A stretch of 64,000 nt of DNA from Chondromyces crocatus (GTDB taxonomy: Bacteria; Myxococcota_A; Polyangia; Polyangiales; Polyangiaceae): assembly GCF_001189295.1 (NCBI RefSeq), contig NZ_CP012159.1, positions 7,022,525 through 7,086,524 on the forward strand. The letters run 5' to 3'. This document shows, in pieces, positions 15,892 to 24,641 of this stretch (its first letter is position 1; each line of letters begins with the position of its first letter). The position numbers and the translations under genes are program-made. The notes beneath the pieces were generated by a model. That model was not told where the DNA came from. It worked only from the letters and a program-made list of their open reading frames with translations, and searched no databases.

Positions 15892-16437
15892 GGCACCGCG
15901 TACCGTCTCCCCCTTCTCCGAACGGCACCGCGCACCGTCTCCCCCTTCTCCGAACGGCACCGCGTACCGTCTCCCCCTTCTCCGAACGGCACCGCGTACC
16001 GTCTCCCCCTTCTCCGAGCGGCACCGCGCACCGTCTCCCCCTTCTCCGAACGGCACCGCGCACCGTCTCCCCCTTCTCCGAGCGGCACCGCGCACCGTCT
16101 CCCCCTTCTCCGAGCGGCACCGCGCACCGTCTCCCCCTTCTCCGAACGGCACCGCGCACCGTCTCCCCCTTCTCCGAACGGCACCGCGCACCGTCTCCCC
16201 CTTCTCCGAACGGCACCGCGCACCGTCTCCCCCTTCTCCGAACGGCACCGCGCACCGTCTCCCCCTTCTCCGAACGGCACCGCGCACCGTCTCCCCCTTC
16301 TCCGAACGGCACCGCGTACCGTCTCCCCCTTCTCCGAGCGGCACCGCGCACCGTCTCCCCCTTCTCCGAACGGCACCGCGTACCGTCTCCCCCTTCTCCG
16401 AACGGCACCGCGTACCGTCTCCCCCTTCTCCGAACGG
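15892..16437. repeat. Seventeen head-to-tail copies of a 32-bp repeat
   Basis: The phrase ACCGTCTCCCCCTTCTCC recurs at exact 32-bp steps from 15902 to 16414, giving 17 uninterrupted units. Copies differ only at two positions: CGCGCACC versus CGCGTACC, and GAACGG versus GAGCGG. There are no spacers. Because 32 is not a multiple of 3 and the unit lacks stops on the minus strand, all three minus-strand frames stay open across the array, with a 32-residue period; I regard these as artefacts. The strand asymmetry is marked: one strand carries repeated pyrimidine tracts (TCTCCCCCTTCTCC). It lies between the GNAT gene and a lipoprotein gene on the same strand. Confidence 0.97.
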
Positions 16438-16543
16438 TCGTCCGCCCCGCCCGTGCCCTCCCTTGCACGGCGGCTCCCCTGCCCTGGCTTCTCGGTAAAC
16501 CGACGGCTTCCCCTCCGCCTTTCCTGTACTAGAGTCGCGTTGC
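16438..16543. other. Spacer between repeat array and lipoprotein gene
   Basis: About 106 bp of non-repetitive DNA with a slightly lower GC stretch (TTTCCTGTACTAGAGTCGCG) just before the lipoprotein start; it could hold a promoter, but no clear hexamer pair is seen. Confidence 0.4.
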
Positions 16544-17905
16544 TTGCGTAGATGCACCCGGATTTGCGGTTTCGCTCTGATTGCAGCGGCGGGCTGCGGG
16601 CAGTGCTCACCTTCTTCCTCCGAGAGCGCACCTCGGGACAGCGCACCACCGTCGCTCACGCCTCCCCGCCTGTTGCCGCCGGCGAATCCCTGGACTTTTC
16701 AGGAGCAGCGCGGCGTGCCCACGGTGGCCGTTCCTCGCGGGTGTCGCCTCCGCGGGCCCACGTTGCAGGCACAGATCCCAGGGAGTACGGGGTTTCTCGG
16801 GGAGCGGAGTGCGCTCGGGGCGCTCCTCGTCGCGGAGGCCTCCGAAGATGCCTCGCAGCTCCTCCGGGTGGCGGCGGTTCACCTCGGACCGAAGGGGGAG
16901 AGCCTCGACCAGCATCCCCTCCCCTGGCTCGATCCCGGGGCACCGCCGCGCTTTGCGCGCCGGGTCGATGGGAGCTGGGTGGCCACGTTCGTGGAGTCCA
17001 GGGGACAGGGCACGACCCGGCTCGGCCTCTGGCGGGACGGGGAGGTCGAGCTGGTCGGTGAAGGAGACCGCTTCGAGGCCACGGACCTGGCTTGCTCCGC
17101 GGGGACCTGCGCCCTGCTGACGCCACGGCCCGGGCGCGTGGCCATGCCTGGAGCCGAGGTCTGGCTCGGCGCAGAAGGTGATCCGCTCCGGGCATGGAAG
17201 CGGGTCGCGCTGGAGCTTCCTGGCGTCTCGGCCATCACGCCGGTCGCGCTGGCCGGGGTCGAGCCCCCTTTGCCGGGTGGCACCGCGCCCGCGACGAGCC
17301 TGGTGGTGCTCCTGGCCCAGGGGCAGCTCGTGTTCTTCCGTGTCGATGGCGCCCAGGGCGCTCGTGAGGTCGGGCGCTCGCCCGCTCCCCACGGCGTGCT
17401 CGATGCGCTGGGGCTCCCTGCGCCCACCGCGATGGTCCACGGGGCGCCCGTGGACGACGAGGACTGCGCGCGCGCGCCAGGGGGGCCGCAGGGAGACCCG
17501 CTCGACGACGAGAGCCCGGGCGACGACGCCCGCGACGAGGACCGCGAAGGGACGCGCGCCGCGGGGGGCCCTGCGCCAGGGGTCGGGGTGGGCAGGGCCC
17601 AGCTCCGCTTCATCCAGGGGGATCACGTCGTCGACGTCGAGACGCCGGCGCCCCCGCTCCGTGGGGCGCTGCGGCGGCTCGGTCGGGGCGCGCTGGCGAC
17701 CTGGATCGCGCCGCTGGGATGCCGCGCCACGCGGCGGGTGGTCTACGCGGTCCGCCTGGACGAAGGCGGGACCCCGGCCGACGCTGTGATCCCCGTGGCC
17801 GATGCGGAGCGCTACGCGATCGCGTCGTCCGGCAACGACGTCGACCTCTGGCTGCAACGAGAGGGCGTGGTGACCTGGGCCCGCTTGACCTGCGGCGTTC
17901 CCTGA
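16544..17905 (+). CDS. Lipoprotein, function unknown
   Basis: This 453-residue protein has a short basic N-terminus, a hydrophobic stretch and a lipobox (LIAAAGC, Cys at about 18), so it should be lipid-anchored. The body contains repeating short beta phrases such as GSWVATFVESRGQGTTRLGLWRDG, suggesting a beta-propeller-like or WD-like arrangement, but no named repeat family fits well. A strongly acidic low-complexity insert (DDEDCARAPGG... DDESPGDDARDEDREG) lies at about 300-335. The start is a TTG with weak ribosome-binding support; no ATG gives the signal peptide in this frame. It lies just downstream of the 32-bp repeat array and has no clear operon partner. Confidence 0.7.
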   Translation: MRRCTRICGFALIAAAGCGQCSPSSSESAPRDSAPPSLTPPRLLPPANPWTFQEQRGVPTVAVPRGCRLRGPTLQAQIPGSTGFLGERSALGALLVAEASEDASQLLRVAAVHLGPKGESLDQHPLPWLDPGAPPRFARRVDGSWVATFVESRGQGTTRLGLWRDGEVELVGEGDRFEATDLACSAGTCALLTPRPGRVAMPGAEVWLGAEGDPLRAWKRVALELPGVSAITPVALAGVEPPLPGGTAPATSLVVLLAQGQLVFFRVDGAQGAREVGRSPAPHGVLDALGLPAPTAMVHGAPVDDEDCARAPGGPQGDPLDDESPGDDARDEDREGTRAAGGPAPGVGVGRAQLRFIQGDHVVDVETPAPPLRGALRRLGRGALATWIAPLGCRATRRVVYAVRLDEGGTPADAVIPVADAERYAIASSGNDVDLWLQREGVVTWARLTCGVP

Positions 17906-18107
17906 CAGGCCGTCTCCGACGGCATTTCGCCCCACCCCACTCCGGGTGCGGCTGCGCTGCACTGCCACCGCGACGATCGGGCCGCGGCCGCGCTGCAGCG
18001 CCACCGCGCGCCGCTCCACCACCTCGACGTGAATGCGCGCGATCCCCTCGCTTCCATCGCCCGAGCGGCTTGCCTGCGCCGCCCGACCGAGTAGTGTCCC
18101 GTCGCGC

Positions 18108-19187
18108 ATGGCCTCTCGCTCCTCGCCGCCCGGAACTCCGGGTTCCCCGCCGCCTCCGGGTTCCCCGCCGCCTTCGAGCGCATCGTCGGAACGAAAGACG
18201 CGGGGTCGCGTCGTCGCCATCACCGGCGCTGCGGCCTTCCTCGGACGCAACCTCATCGGGCTCCTGGAGGAAGATCCGCGCGTCGAGCGGATCATCGCCA
18301 TCGACATCAAGACCCCCGAGACCGCTGGCCAGAAGACCCGGGTGATCGCGGTCGATCTCACCGCGCCCTCGTCGGAGCAGCGCATCGCCGAGCTGCTCGT
18401 GGAGGAGCGCGTCGACACGCTGGTGCATCTCTGCTTCATCTCGACGCCCACCCACGCCACGGCCTGGGCGCACGAGCTGGAGTCGATCGGCACCATGCAC
18501 CTCCTGAACGCGGCGCGGCAGGTGAACCTGCGCAAGCTCGTCCTCTGGAGCCAGACCGTGCTCTACGGCGCGCATCCGACGAACCCGAACTTCCTCACCG
18601 AGAAGCACCCCTTGCGGGCCGATCCCGAGGAGCGCTTCTTCGCCGACAAGATGGCGGCAGAGCGCGAGGTCACCACGTTCGGGATCAAGGCCAAGGGCAC
18701 CATCGTCACCGTCCTCCGCACCGCTCCCCTGCTCGGACCCACGGTGCAGAACTACGTCACCCGCTACCTCGCCCGGCGCGCCGCGTTCACCTTGCTGGGG
18801 TTCGATCCGCTGTGGCAGTTCGTGCACGAGGTCGACGCGCTGGCGGCGTTCAAGCTGGCCATCGACCGGGATTTCCCGGGCACGTTCAACATCGTCGGCG
18901 ACGGCGTGCTGCCCCTCTCGACCGTGCTGCGCCTCGCCGGCCGGACGAACGTCCCCGTGCTCCACAGCGTGGCAGGTCCCCTGACCGGGGCGCTCTGGGC
19001 CGTACAGGCCGCGCCTGCGCCCCCGAGCTTTCTGCGCTATCTCCGGTACATCTGCGTCGCAGACGGCACCAAGGCCGCGCAGACCATGGGGTTCCGGCCC
19101 ATGTACTCCACGCGCGAGGCGCTGATCGACTACATCAGCGCGCAGCACCTCCGTGATGCGCAGCTCCTCTCGGAGCCGGCGACGTGA
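18108..19187 (+). CDS. NAD(P)-dependent epimerase/dehydratase (extended SDR)
   Basis: This 359-residue extended short-chain dehydrogenase has a Rossmann domain with the nucleotide-binding motif TGAAAFLGRNL at about 45-55 and an acidic residue after the second strand (IIAIDIK) that suggests NAD. Where the catalytic YxxxK of the family is expected (after VLWSQTVLYGAHP), the sequence reads FFADK. The Tyr is therefore replaced by Phe while Lys is kept, so classic redox or epimerase chemistry is doubtful. The first ~40 residues are a Pro/Ser-rich extension with PPGSP repeats. ATG 18108 is preferred over in-frame starts further upstream. It precedes the acyltransferase gene by 16 bp, hinting at a role in lipid or envelope metabolism. 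Confidence 0.82.
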   Translation: MASRSSPPGTPGSPPPPGSPPPSSASSERKTRGRVVAITGAAAFLGRNLIGLLEEDPRVERIIAIDIKTPETAGQKTRVIAVDLTAPSSEQRIAELLVEERVDTLVHLCFISTPTHATAWAHELESIGTMHLLNAARQVNLRKLVLWSQTVLYGAHPTNPNFLTEKHPLRADPEERFFADKMAAEREVTTFGIKAKGTIVTVLRTAPLLGPTVQNYVTRYLARRAAFTLLGFDPLWQFVHEVDALAAFKLAIDRDFPGTFNIVGDGVLPLSTVLRLAGRTNVPVLHSVAGPLTGALWAVQAAPAPPSFLRYLRYICVADGTKAAQTMGFRPMYSTREALIDYISAQHLRDAQLLSEPAT

Positions 19188-19203
19188 AGGTCAGGATGGC
19201 ACG

Positions 19204-20547
19204 ATGAGCGAGAGCGATCAGCGGAACGACCAGGATACGGCGAGCAGCCTCCCCTCCGTCGACGAACGCGACGGGAACGGCGGGCTCGTCGCCGGCTACG
19301 ATCTCGAGGAAGAGATCGCGACGGCCGTGGCCCCCATCGGCCCCACCGAGCCCTCGCGCGACGCGCTCCTCCACTTCGACGGCCCGTCCAGCGCGCCGGG
19401 GGACGAGGCGGCGCAGTCCAGCCGGATCCAACGCGCACCGGCCTCTCCCGAGGAGCTGGAGCGCCAGATCCTGGAGCTGGAAGCGCGCCTCGACCAGATG
19501 ATGCGCGAGGGCAAGAGCGCGTCGACGCCGGCGCCAGCGCCGAGCCCCAAGGTGCCAGCGCCTAGCCCCAAGGCGCCAGCGCCGAGCCCCAAGGTGCCAG
19601 CGCCACCGCCATCGGCGCGCAACGCGGTCCCCCGCCCGGAACCCCAGCCCGCCGCCACGGAGACCGCGAGCGAGCCGGGCGACGCGGGTGATGGTGGGAC
19701 GACCGAGATCCTCTCGTCGGACTACTACCACCGGCAGTGGGGGCGCGACGGGATGCGGCGCCGCGCGGAGGAGGTCGACGAGTTCGGCTTCGATCCCCAC
19801 TACGAGGAGCGGTACATGCCGCTCTTCAACTTCCTCTACCGGAACTACTTCCGGGTCGAGGTCGACGGCATCCACAACATCCCCGCCGAGGGCCGCTGCA
19901 TCGTGGTCAGCAACCACTCCGGGGGTCCGATCCCGTACGACGGACTGATGCTGCGGACCGCCGTGCGGCGCGAGCACCCGAGCCAGCGGGAGCTGCGGTG
20001 GCTGGCCGAGGACTTCGTGTATTACCTGCCGTTCGCAGGGACGATCATGAACCGCCTCGGCGCGGTGCGGGCTTGCCAGGAGAACGCAGAGCGCTTGCTC
20101 TCCGCGGGCAAGCTGGTCGCGGTGTTCCCCGAGGGGGTGAAGGGCATCGGCAAGCTCTACCGCGATCGATACAAGCTCCAGCGCTTCGGCCGCGGGGGCT
20201 TCATCCGGCTCTGTCTGCGCACCCGGACACCGCTCATCCCTTGCGCCATCGTCGGCGCCGAGGAGGCCAACCCGCTCCTCCACCGGGTCGAGCACCTCAC
20301 GCGCGCGCTCGGTCTCCCGTACATCCCCATCACGCCGACGTTCCCTGCGCTCGGTCCGCTCGGTCTGGTCCCGGCGCCGACGAAGTGGCGCATGCACTTC
20401 GGCGAGAAGCTGCACTTCGACGAGTACGGCCCCGAAGCGGCCGACGACGAGATCCTCGTCGCTCGCCTGTCGGAGCGCGTGCGGGCGACGATCCAGGGGC
20501 TGCTCGACCAGACCCTGTCGGAGCGCAAGTCGGTCTGGTTCGGGTGA
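19204..20547 (+). CDS. Lysophospholipid acyltransferase-like protein (PlsC fold)
   Basis: PlsC-type enzymes transfer acyl groups to lysophospholipids or other glycerolipids. The 447-residue product has a ~170-residue acidic and Pro-rich N-terminal extension, then an acyltransferase domain from ~190. The catalytic His lies in SNHSGGPIPYD; the spacing to Asp is longer than the usual HX4D, as in a distinct subgroup of bacterial acyltransferases. VFPEGVKGIGK supplies the FPEG glycerol-phosphate-binding motif. The extension contains three 7-residue repeats PAPSPKV/A. AGGA precedes ATG 19204. The gene sits 16 bp after the epimerase and overlaps truB by 4 nt (GTGA), so the three are probably one operon. 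The exact acyl acceptor is unknown. Confidence 0.85.
   Translation: MSESDQRNDQDTASSLPSVDERDGNGGLVAGYDLEEEIATAVAPIGPTEPSRDALLHFDGPSSAPGDEAAQSSRIQRAPASPEELERQILELEARLDQMMREGKSASTPAPAPSPKVPAPSPKAPAPSPKVPAPPPSARNAVPRPEPQPAATETASEPGDAGDGGTTEILSSDYYHRQWGRDGMRRRAEEVDEFGFDPHYEERYMPLFNFLYRNYFRVEVDGIHNIPAEGRCIVVSNHSGGPIPYDGLMLRTAVRREHPSQRELRWLAEDFVYYLPFAGTIMNRLGAVRACQENAERLLSAGKLVAVFPEGVKGIGKLYRDRYKLQRFGRGGFIRLCLRTRTPLIPCAIVGAEEANPLLHRVEHLTRALGLPYIPITPTFPALGPLGLVPAPTKWRMHFGEKLHFDEYGPEAADDEILVARLSERVRATIQGLLDQTLSERKSVWFG
19534..19596. repeat. Three tandem 21-bp repeats in acyltransferase gene
   Basis: The unit CCAGCGCCGAGCCCCAAGGTG is repeated three times with two substitutions, encoding PAPSPKV, PAPSPKA, PAPSPKV in the linker before the catalytic domain. 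Confidence 0.85.
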
Positions 20548-21590
20548 GCGTGAAGCGTCCCCCCCCGCCGGACGGGGTGCTCGTGGTGGACAAACCGCGA
20601 GGACCGACGAGCCACGACGTCGTCTTTCGCCTGCGCCGCGCGCTCGGCACGAAGAAGCTCGGCCATGCAGGAACGCTGGACCCGATGGCGTCCGGGGTGC
20701 TGGTGATCCTCGTCGGCGAAGGGACGAAGCTCGGCCCTTACCTCACGGCGCAGAACAAGCGGTACGTGACGGACGTCGCGCTGGGCGTGGGCACCGACAC
20801 GCTGGACGCCGAGGGTCGGGTCACGGAGACCACGCCGCTCCCTCCGTGGCTGGAAGACGAGCTGTCTCGGCTCGGGGACGGAGAACCGGCTGAAGAGCAG
20901 CTCCCTCTCCTGGCGCCGCGCATCGCAGACGCACTCGCGGCGGAGAAGGGACGGCACGCACAGGTCCCGCCCGCGCACTCGGCGATCAAGGTCGACGGGC
21001 AGCGCAGCTACGCGCTGGCGCGCGCTGGGAAGGAAGTGGAGCTCGCCGAGAGACCCGTCGAGGTCTACGCGCTCGCATGCCGAGGCACCGCGCTCTCTCC
21101 ACCTGGGCTCCGGCTGGAGCTGGACGTGCAGAAGGGGTACTACGTTCGCTCGCTGGCGCGCGATCTCGGCAAGCACCTCGATGTCCCGGCACACCTGACG
21201 TCACTGCGTCGAACGGCGAGTGGTTCGTTCACGATCGAGCGCGCGTTGCCTCCGACGGCGGAACCCGAAGCGCTCCGTGCTGCGATCATCCCGCTCGTCG
21301 AAGCCGCGTCACTCGGCCTGTCGATCGCGCACCTGACGGACGATGGAACGCGGCGCGCGCGACTCGGTCAGCGGCTCCGGCTCGATGACTTCACGACGCC
21401 ACCGCCGATCGGAGACGGCCCTGTGGAAGAGCACGCTTCGGCCTGGATCGCGCCGGATGGACAGCTCGTGGCCATCGGCATCGCGCGACACGAGGACGAT
21501 GGCGCGCTCAAGATCTCCGTCCTTCGTGGGTTCGTGAGCGCTGCAGCGGACCCATCCGTGCCTCCGTGCACGGAAGAAGTCGAGGGTTGA
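20544..21590 (+). CDS. truB: tRNA pseudouridine(55) synthase TruB
   Basis: TruB makes pseudouridine at position 55 of the T-loop of tRNAs. The 348-residue product has the N-terminal VLVVDKPRGPTSHDVV block, the catalytic Asp46 in GHAGTLDPMASG, the VPPAHSAIKVDGQRSYALAR region, and the YVRSLARDLG motif. A C-terminal PUA-like extension makes it ~30-50 residues longer than the E. coli enzyme. The GTG start at 20544 overlaps the acyltransferase stop by 4 nt; a second in-frame GTG two codons later is possible. Being downstream of the epimerase and acyltransferase genes is unusual for truB, which often sits with infB-rbfA. Confidence 0.95.
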   Translation: MSVKRPPPPDGVLVVDKPRGPTSHDVVFRLRRALGTKKLGHAGTLDPMASGVLVILVGEGTKLGPYLTAQNKRYVTDVALGVGTDTLDAEGRVTETTPLPPWLEDELSRLGDGEPAEEQLPLLAPRIADALAAEKGRHAQVPPAHSAIKVDGQRSYALARAGKEVELAERPVEVYALACRGTALSPPGLRLELDVQKGYYVRSLARDLGKHLDVPAHLTSLRRTASGSFTIERALPPTAEPEALRAAIIPLVEAASLGLSIAHLTDDGTRRARLGQRLRLDDFTTPPPIGDGPVEEHASAWIAPDGQLVAIGIARHEDDGALKISVLRGFVSAAADPSVPPCTEEVEG

Positions 21591-21613
21591 CGTTCCACCG
21601 GAACGTGTACACT
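21587..21613 (+). promoter_or_regulatory. Promoter-like element with operator palindrome
   Basis: TTGACG (21587-21592) and TACACT (21608-21613) look like sigma70 hexamers with a short 15-bp spacer. The spacer region contains the perfect dyad CGTTCC-ACC-GGAACG (21591-21605), so a repressor bound here would block polymerase. It lies ~175 bp before the CNNM gene. Confidence 0.45.
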
Positions 21614-21622
21614 GCTCTGTGT

Positions 21623-21640
21623 CGGGATCGAACGATCCCG
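21623..21640. promoter_or_regulatory. Perfect 18-bp inverted repeat upstream of CNNM gene
   Basis: CGGGATCG-AA-CGATCCCG is a perfect dyad directly downstream of the promoter-like element. With only two central bases and no T-run it fits an operator better than a terminator. Confidence 0.5.
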
Positions 21641-21788
21641 CAAGTCGCGAAGCGCAGGACATCGTGAACGGAAACGCGAGCATGATCGCGAGGGTAGAGT
21701 GCCCTCGTGAGCGCGCAGCCCGGCAGGTTGCTATGGGTTGCGAACAACGTGCGGCATCCGTTACGCTTCGCTCGTCAGGAGTTTCGGT

Positions 21789-23081
21789 TTGAGCCCAGAT
21801 ATGGTGCCACTGCTCGCGCCCGGCGCGGCGGTTCTCTCAGCTTTGCTCGGCTCGCTGTTCGTCGGAGCCGATACCGCATTGAACACCCTGAGCACGACGC
21901 GCCTCGGGGCTCTCATCGAACAGGCCAGCGGGAAGAGGAAGGATGCCTACGAGCGCATCCGGACACTGGATGCGAAGCTCCGGTCCCGCTACCTCCTCGG
22001 CTTGATCGTCACCACGACCCTCACCGCGGTCTGGTTCAACGAAGTCTTCCGCGGTCCCCTCCCCGCGTGGTCGGCGTACCTGGCCGCGGGGTCCACCACG
22101 CTGCTCTGCGGGGTGCTGTACACCGTCAGCGCGACGCTGGGGCGCAGGTACGCCGATCGTGCCGCGCCGATCGCCGCGCGCTTCCTGCGCCCGCTGGAGA
22201 TCCCTCTGCTCGTCCTCGCCGAGCCGCTCTCGTGGATCAGCGAGAAGCTGGGCCCGAAGGACAGTGATCCCCCCTCGGACCCGCGGGTGACGGAGGCCGA
22301 GGTGGAGATGCTGGTGGAAGAGGTCGAGAAGTCCGGGTTGTTCGGCCGCGAGCCAGCCGAGATGATCCGGAACGTGCTCGAGTTCGCCGACCTGACCACG
22401 CGCGACGTGATGATCCCGCGCTCCCGTCTGGAGGCGCTGGAGATCTCGACGCCGATCGACAAGGCGGTGGAGATCGTCACCGAGAGCGGTCACTCGCGGT
22501 ACCCGGTGTACAAGGACCAGATCGACAACATCGTCGGGCTGCTCTACGCGAAGGACCTGTTCAAGGTGATCGGAGAGCGGGGCGAGTCGCTGACGTCGCT
22601 GCGCGAGGTGATCCGGACACCAGCGAACTTCGTGGCCGAGTCGCAGCCGCTGTCGTCCTTGCTGAAGGAGATGCGGAGCCGTCGGCAACACCTGGCGATC
22701 GTGGTGGACGAGTTCGGTGGGGTGTCGGGCATCGTGACGCTGGAAGACGTGCTCGAAGAGATCGTGGGCGACATCCGCGACGAGCACGACGACGGCGAGG
22801 AGCCGGCGGGGATCCAGGATCTAGGCGACGGGCGCCTGGTGGCCGACGGGGAGATCTCGATGAACGATCTCTCGGCCTACCTGGGCGCCGAGATCGACAC
22901 GAGCGGGGAGCACGAGTCCCTCGGCGGGATGCTGACGGAGCACCTCGGGAAGGTGCCCGAGGTGGGGACGGCCGTCAGCAAGTTCGGGCTGCGGTTCATC
23001 ATCCGCGACTCCGATGAGCGGAACATCGGGAAGGTGGAGATCGTGCGGCCGAGGCCGATGGACGCTGGCGACGCGGCTTAG
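21789..23081 (+). CDS. CNNM/CorC (HlyC) family membrane protein with CBS pair
   Basis: This family of magnesium/cobalt efflux-related proteins (also called hemolysin-like) has an N-terminal DUF21 transmembrane domain, a CBS pair and a CorC/HlyC C-domain. The ~430-residue product shows the hydrophobic DUF21 segments (residues ~5-150) and the hallmark TTRDVMIPRSRLEAL leading into CBS1. HLAIVVDEFGGVSGIVTLEDVLEEIVGDIRDE follows in CBS2, then the CorC domain with LGGMLTEHLGKVPEVG. The TTG at 21789 is chosen because AGGAG lies 7 nt upstream; ATG 21801 is the alternative but is 19 nt from that site. A long leader with two dyads suggests regulation, perhaps by metal or envelope state. Confidence 0.9.
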   Translation: MSPDMVPLLAPGAAVLSALLGSLFVGADTALNTLSTTRLGALIEQASGKRKDAYERIRTLDAKLRSRYLLGLIVTTTLTAVWFNEVFRGPLPAWSAYLAAGSTTLLCGVLYTVSATLGRRYADRAAPIAARFLRPLEIPLLVLAEPLSWISEKLGPKDSDPPSDPRVTEAEVEMLVEEVEKSGLFGREPAEMIRNVLEFADLTTRDVMIPRSRLEALEISTPIDKAVEIVTESGHSRYPVYKDQIDNIVGLLYAKDLFKVIGERGESLTSLREVIRTPANFVAESQPLSSLLKEMRSRRQHLAIVVDEFGGVSGIVTLEDVLEEIVGDIRDEHDDGEEPAGIQDLGDGRLVADGEISMNDLSAYLGAEIDTSGEHESLGGMLTEHLGKVPEVGTAVSKFGLRFIIRDSDERNIGKVEIVRPRPMDAGDAA

Positions 23082-23135
23082 AGTACCGAACAAACCCGGA
23101 CCGTTCCGGCCCTCAAAGCGTCGAGCACGACCGGG

Positions 23136-23168
23136 CGGATGCTGCAACGCCTGGAAGGACAGCATCCG
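23136..23168. terminator. Stem-loop between convergent genes
   Basis: Perfect 9-bp arms CGGATGCTG and CAGCATCCG enclose a 15-nt loop, 55 bp after the CNNM stop. A second, weaker hairpin (TCCTGA-ACGGC-TCAGGA) lies at 23243-23259. Either could end the convergent transcripts. Confidence 0.5.
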
Positions 23169-23335
23169 TCGGACATACGTCGTGTACCCATGGCCTCCCC
23201 CCGAGCGCGCCCAGACTCAAGCCTGTGACGCACGAGGCCCGATCCTGAACGGCTCAGGACCGAGCGTCATCACGGCAGTCGTGGTTGGGGGATCTGGAGG
23301 CGGGCTGGTGACGCCGCCTCCTGGGAGGGCGAAGA

Positions 23336-24535
23336 TCAGCGCGCGAGCGCGATCTTGTGCAGCTCGTTCACCAGATCGTCGCCCTGCTTGACCAGGCCCG
23401 GACCGGCGGTCGGATCGTCGTTGTTGCCGTCGAGGGTATTGCGCAGGTCACGCATCTCCTTGGCCAGACGGGAGACGATCTGCTCGCTGGTGAAGGCGGC
23501 GACGGTGGGCGGGTCGATGGGGATGGCGATCGGGTCCGAGGCGACCAGGTCACCCTTGGTCCACCGGGTGGCTTCCTTCTCGACGGCCTTCGCGCCCTGC
23601 TGGGTGCGCTCCAGGCGGGTGATCTTGAACTTCTCGGGCCAGTCCTTGCCCAGGGGGAAGGGCTCCTTGTTGGGGACCAGCTCGGCGAGCATCTTGTCGC
23701 CGTCGCGACGGAAGACGACGGAGAAGTTGAAGACGGGCTCCTTCTCTTCCTTCCACGCCTTCTCGACGGGCGCCTGGGCGATGCCGAGGAGGTTGCGCAG
23801 GCTGTCCTTCGTCGAGTTCACGCTGGCGACGGCCTGCGTGTAGTCGAAGAGGCGCTTGACGGTGTTCGGCGGCAGCGTGCCGATCTGCTTGCCGGCGAGG
23901 TTCGTCGCCTCGAACGGGATGTTGAGGGCGCCCAGCTCCTGCGCGAAGGTCTTCGGGAAGGTCTTGCCTCCGAGCTCGGTCGCGGCGCCGTTCAGCTTCT
24001 GGCCGAGGTCGCGCATCTTCTCGTTGGCGGCCTTCACGTCCTTCTCGAGGACGCCGGCGTCGTCGACGGCCTTCTTGCCGCGATCTTGACGGGCCTTGGC
24101 GCCGCCGATACCGAAGCCGATCGCGATGCCGATCACGGCGGTCATCGCGGCGAAGAGGGCGGTGCGCTTGCTGGCCTTCTTGCGCTCCTGCTCGATCTCC
24201 TCGCCGACCTCGACCTTGATGGTCTGCTGGACGGCGGTCGGCTTCGGCGCGGGCTGCGCGGCAGCAGCGCGCTGCTGGGCGAAGGGCGGCAGAGGAATGC
24301 CTGGCGAGATGCCGGGGGGCGGTGCAATGCCACCACCGCCCGGTGCCGATGGACGACCGCTCGGGGAAGCCGCAGGCGCCTGGGCCGGGTTGTCCGACGG
24401 GGGACCCGAGCCAGGCGACGAGGGACCCGGTGCCGGCAGCGGGACCGCCGCGCCGGCGACGCCCGTCATCGTGGTCTTGCCAAGCCGGGCCTTGAGATCG
24501 ATCTTTGTCTTCTTCGGTTTGTTGTCGTCAGCCAT
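23336..24535 (-). CDS. Pro-rich membrane-anchored protein, function unknown
   Basis: The 399-residue product has a charged N-terminus (MADDNKPKKTKIDLKARLGK), a Pro/Gly-rich segment to ~110, and an acidic-to-basic run (EEIEQERKKASKR). One transmembrane helix follows (TALFAAMTAVIGIAIGFGIGG), then a ~250-residue exterior domain with helical, possibly coiled-coil stretches (AGVLEKDVKAANEKMRDLGQKLN). The layout matches the PEGA protein at 8070-9968 but without PEGA domains, suggesting a lineage-specific family of anchored scaffold proteins. No catalytic motif is seen. GAGGAG precedes the start at 24535; an in-frame codon 10 residues earlier lacks support. It follows the PilZ gene on the same strand at 106 bp and may be in its operon. 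Confidence 0.75.
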   Translation of the reverse strand: MADDNKPKKTKIDLKARLGKTTMTGVAGAAVPLPAPGPSSPGSGPPSDNPAQAPAASPSGRPSAPGGGGIAPPPGISPGIPLPPFAQQRAAAAQPAPKPTAVQQTIKVEVGEEIEQERKKASKRTALFAAMTAVIGIAIGFGIGGAKARQDRGKKAVDDAGVLEKDVKAANEKMRDLGQKLNGAATELGGKTFPKTFAQELGALNIPFEATNLAGKQIGTLPPNTVKRLFDYTQAVASVNSTKDSLRNLLGIAQAPVEKAWKEEKEPVFNFSVVFRRDGDKMLAELVPNKEPFPLGKDWPEKFKITRLERTQQGAKAVEKEATRWTKGDLVASDPIAIPIDPPTVAAFTSEQIVSRLAKEMRDLRNTLDGNNDDPTAGPGLVKQGDDLVNELHKIALAR

Positions 24536-24641
24536 CGGCTCCTCGGGGGGCAACCCGCCGCGCACGTTAGCGGCGCGTCGCTGGAGATGTCAACGCGATG
24601 GGGCGGGTTTGCGCGGGCAATCTGAAGGCGGCTTGCCGGGT

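Noticed and set aside
15892-16437. CRISPR array
   Set aside because: The units touch end to end with no unique spacers and no cas genes are nearby.
15761-16659. Three overlapping minus-strand frames with a 32-residue period (GEGGDG... repeats)
   Set aside because: They are produced by the 32-bp repeat array, whose unit lacks stop codons in any minus frame. Being open in all three frames shows that openness is not evidence of coding here.
19737-20540. Arg/Pro-rich frame fused upstream of truB
   Set aside because: It overlaps the acyltransferase gene in another frame; TruB homology starts only at ~20544.
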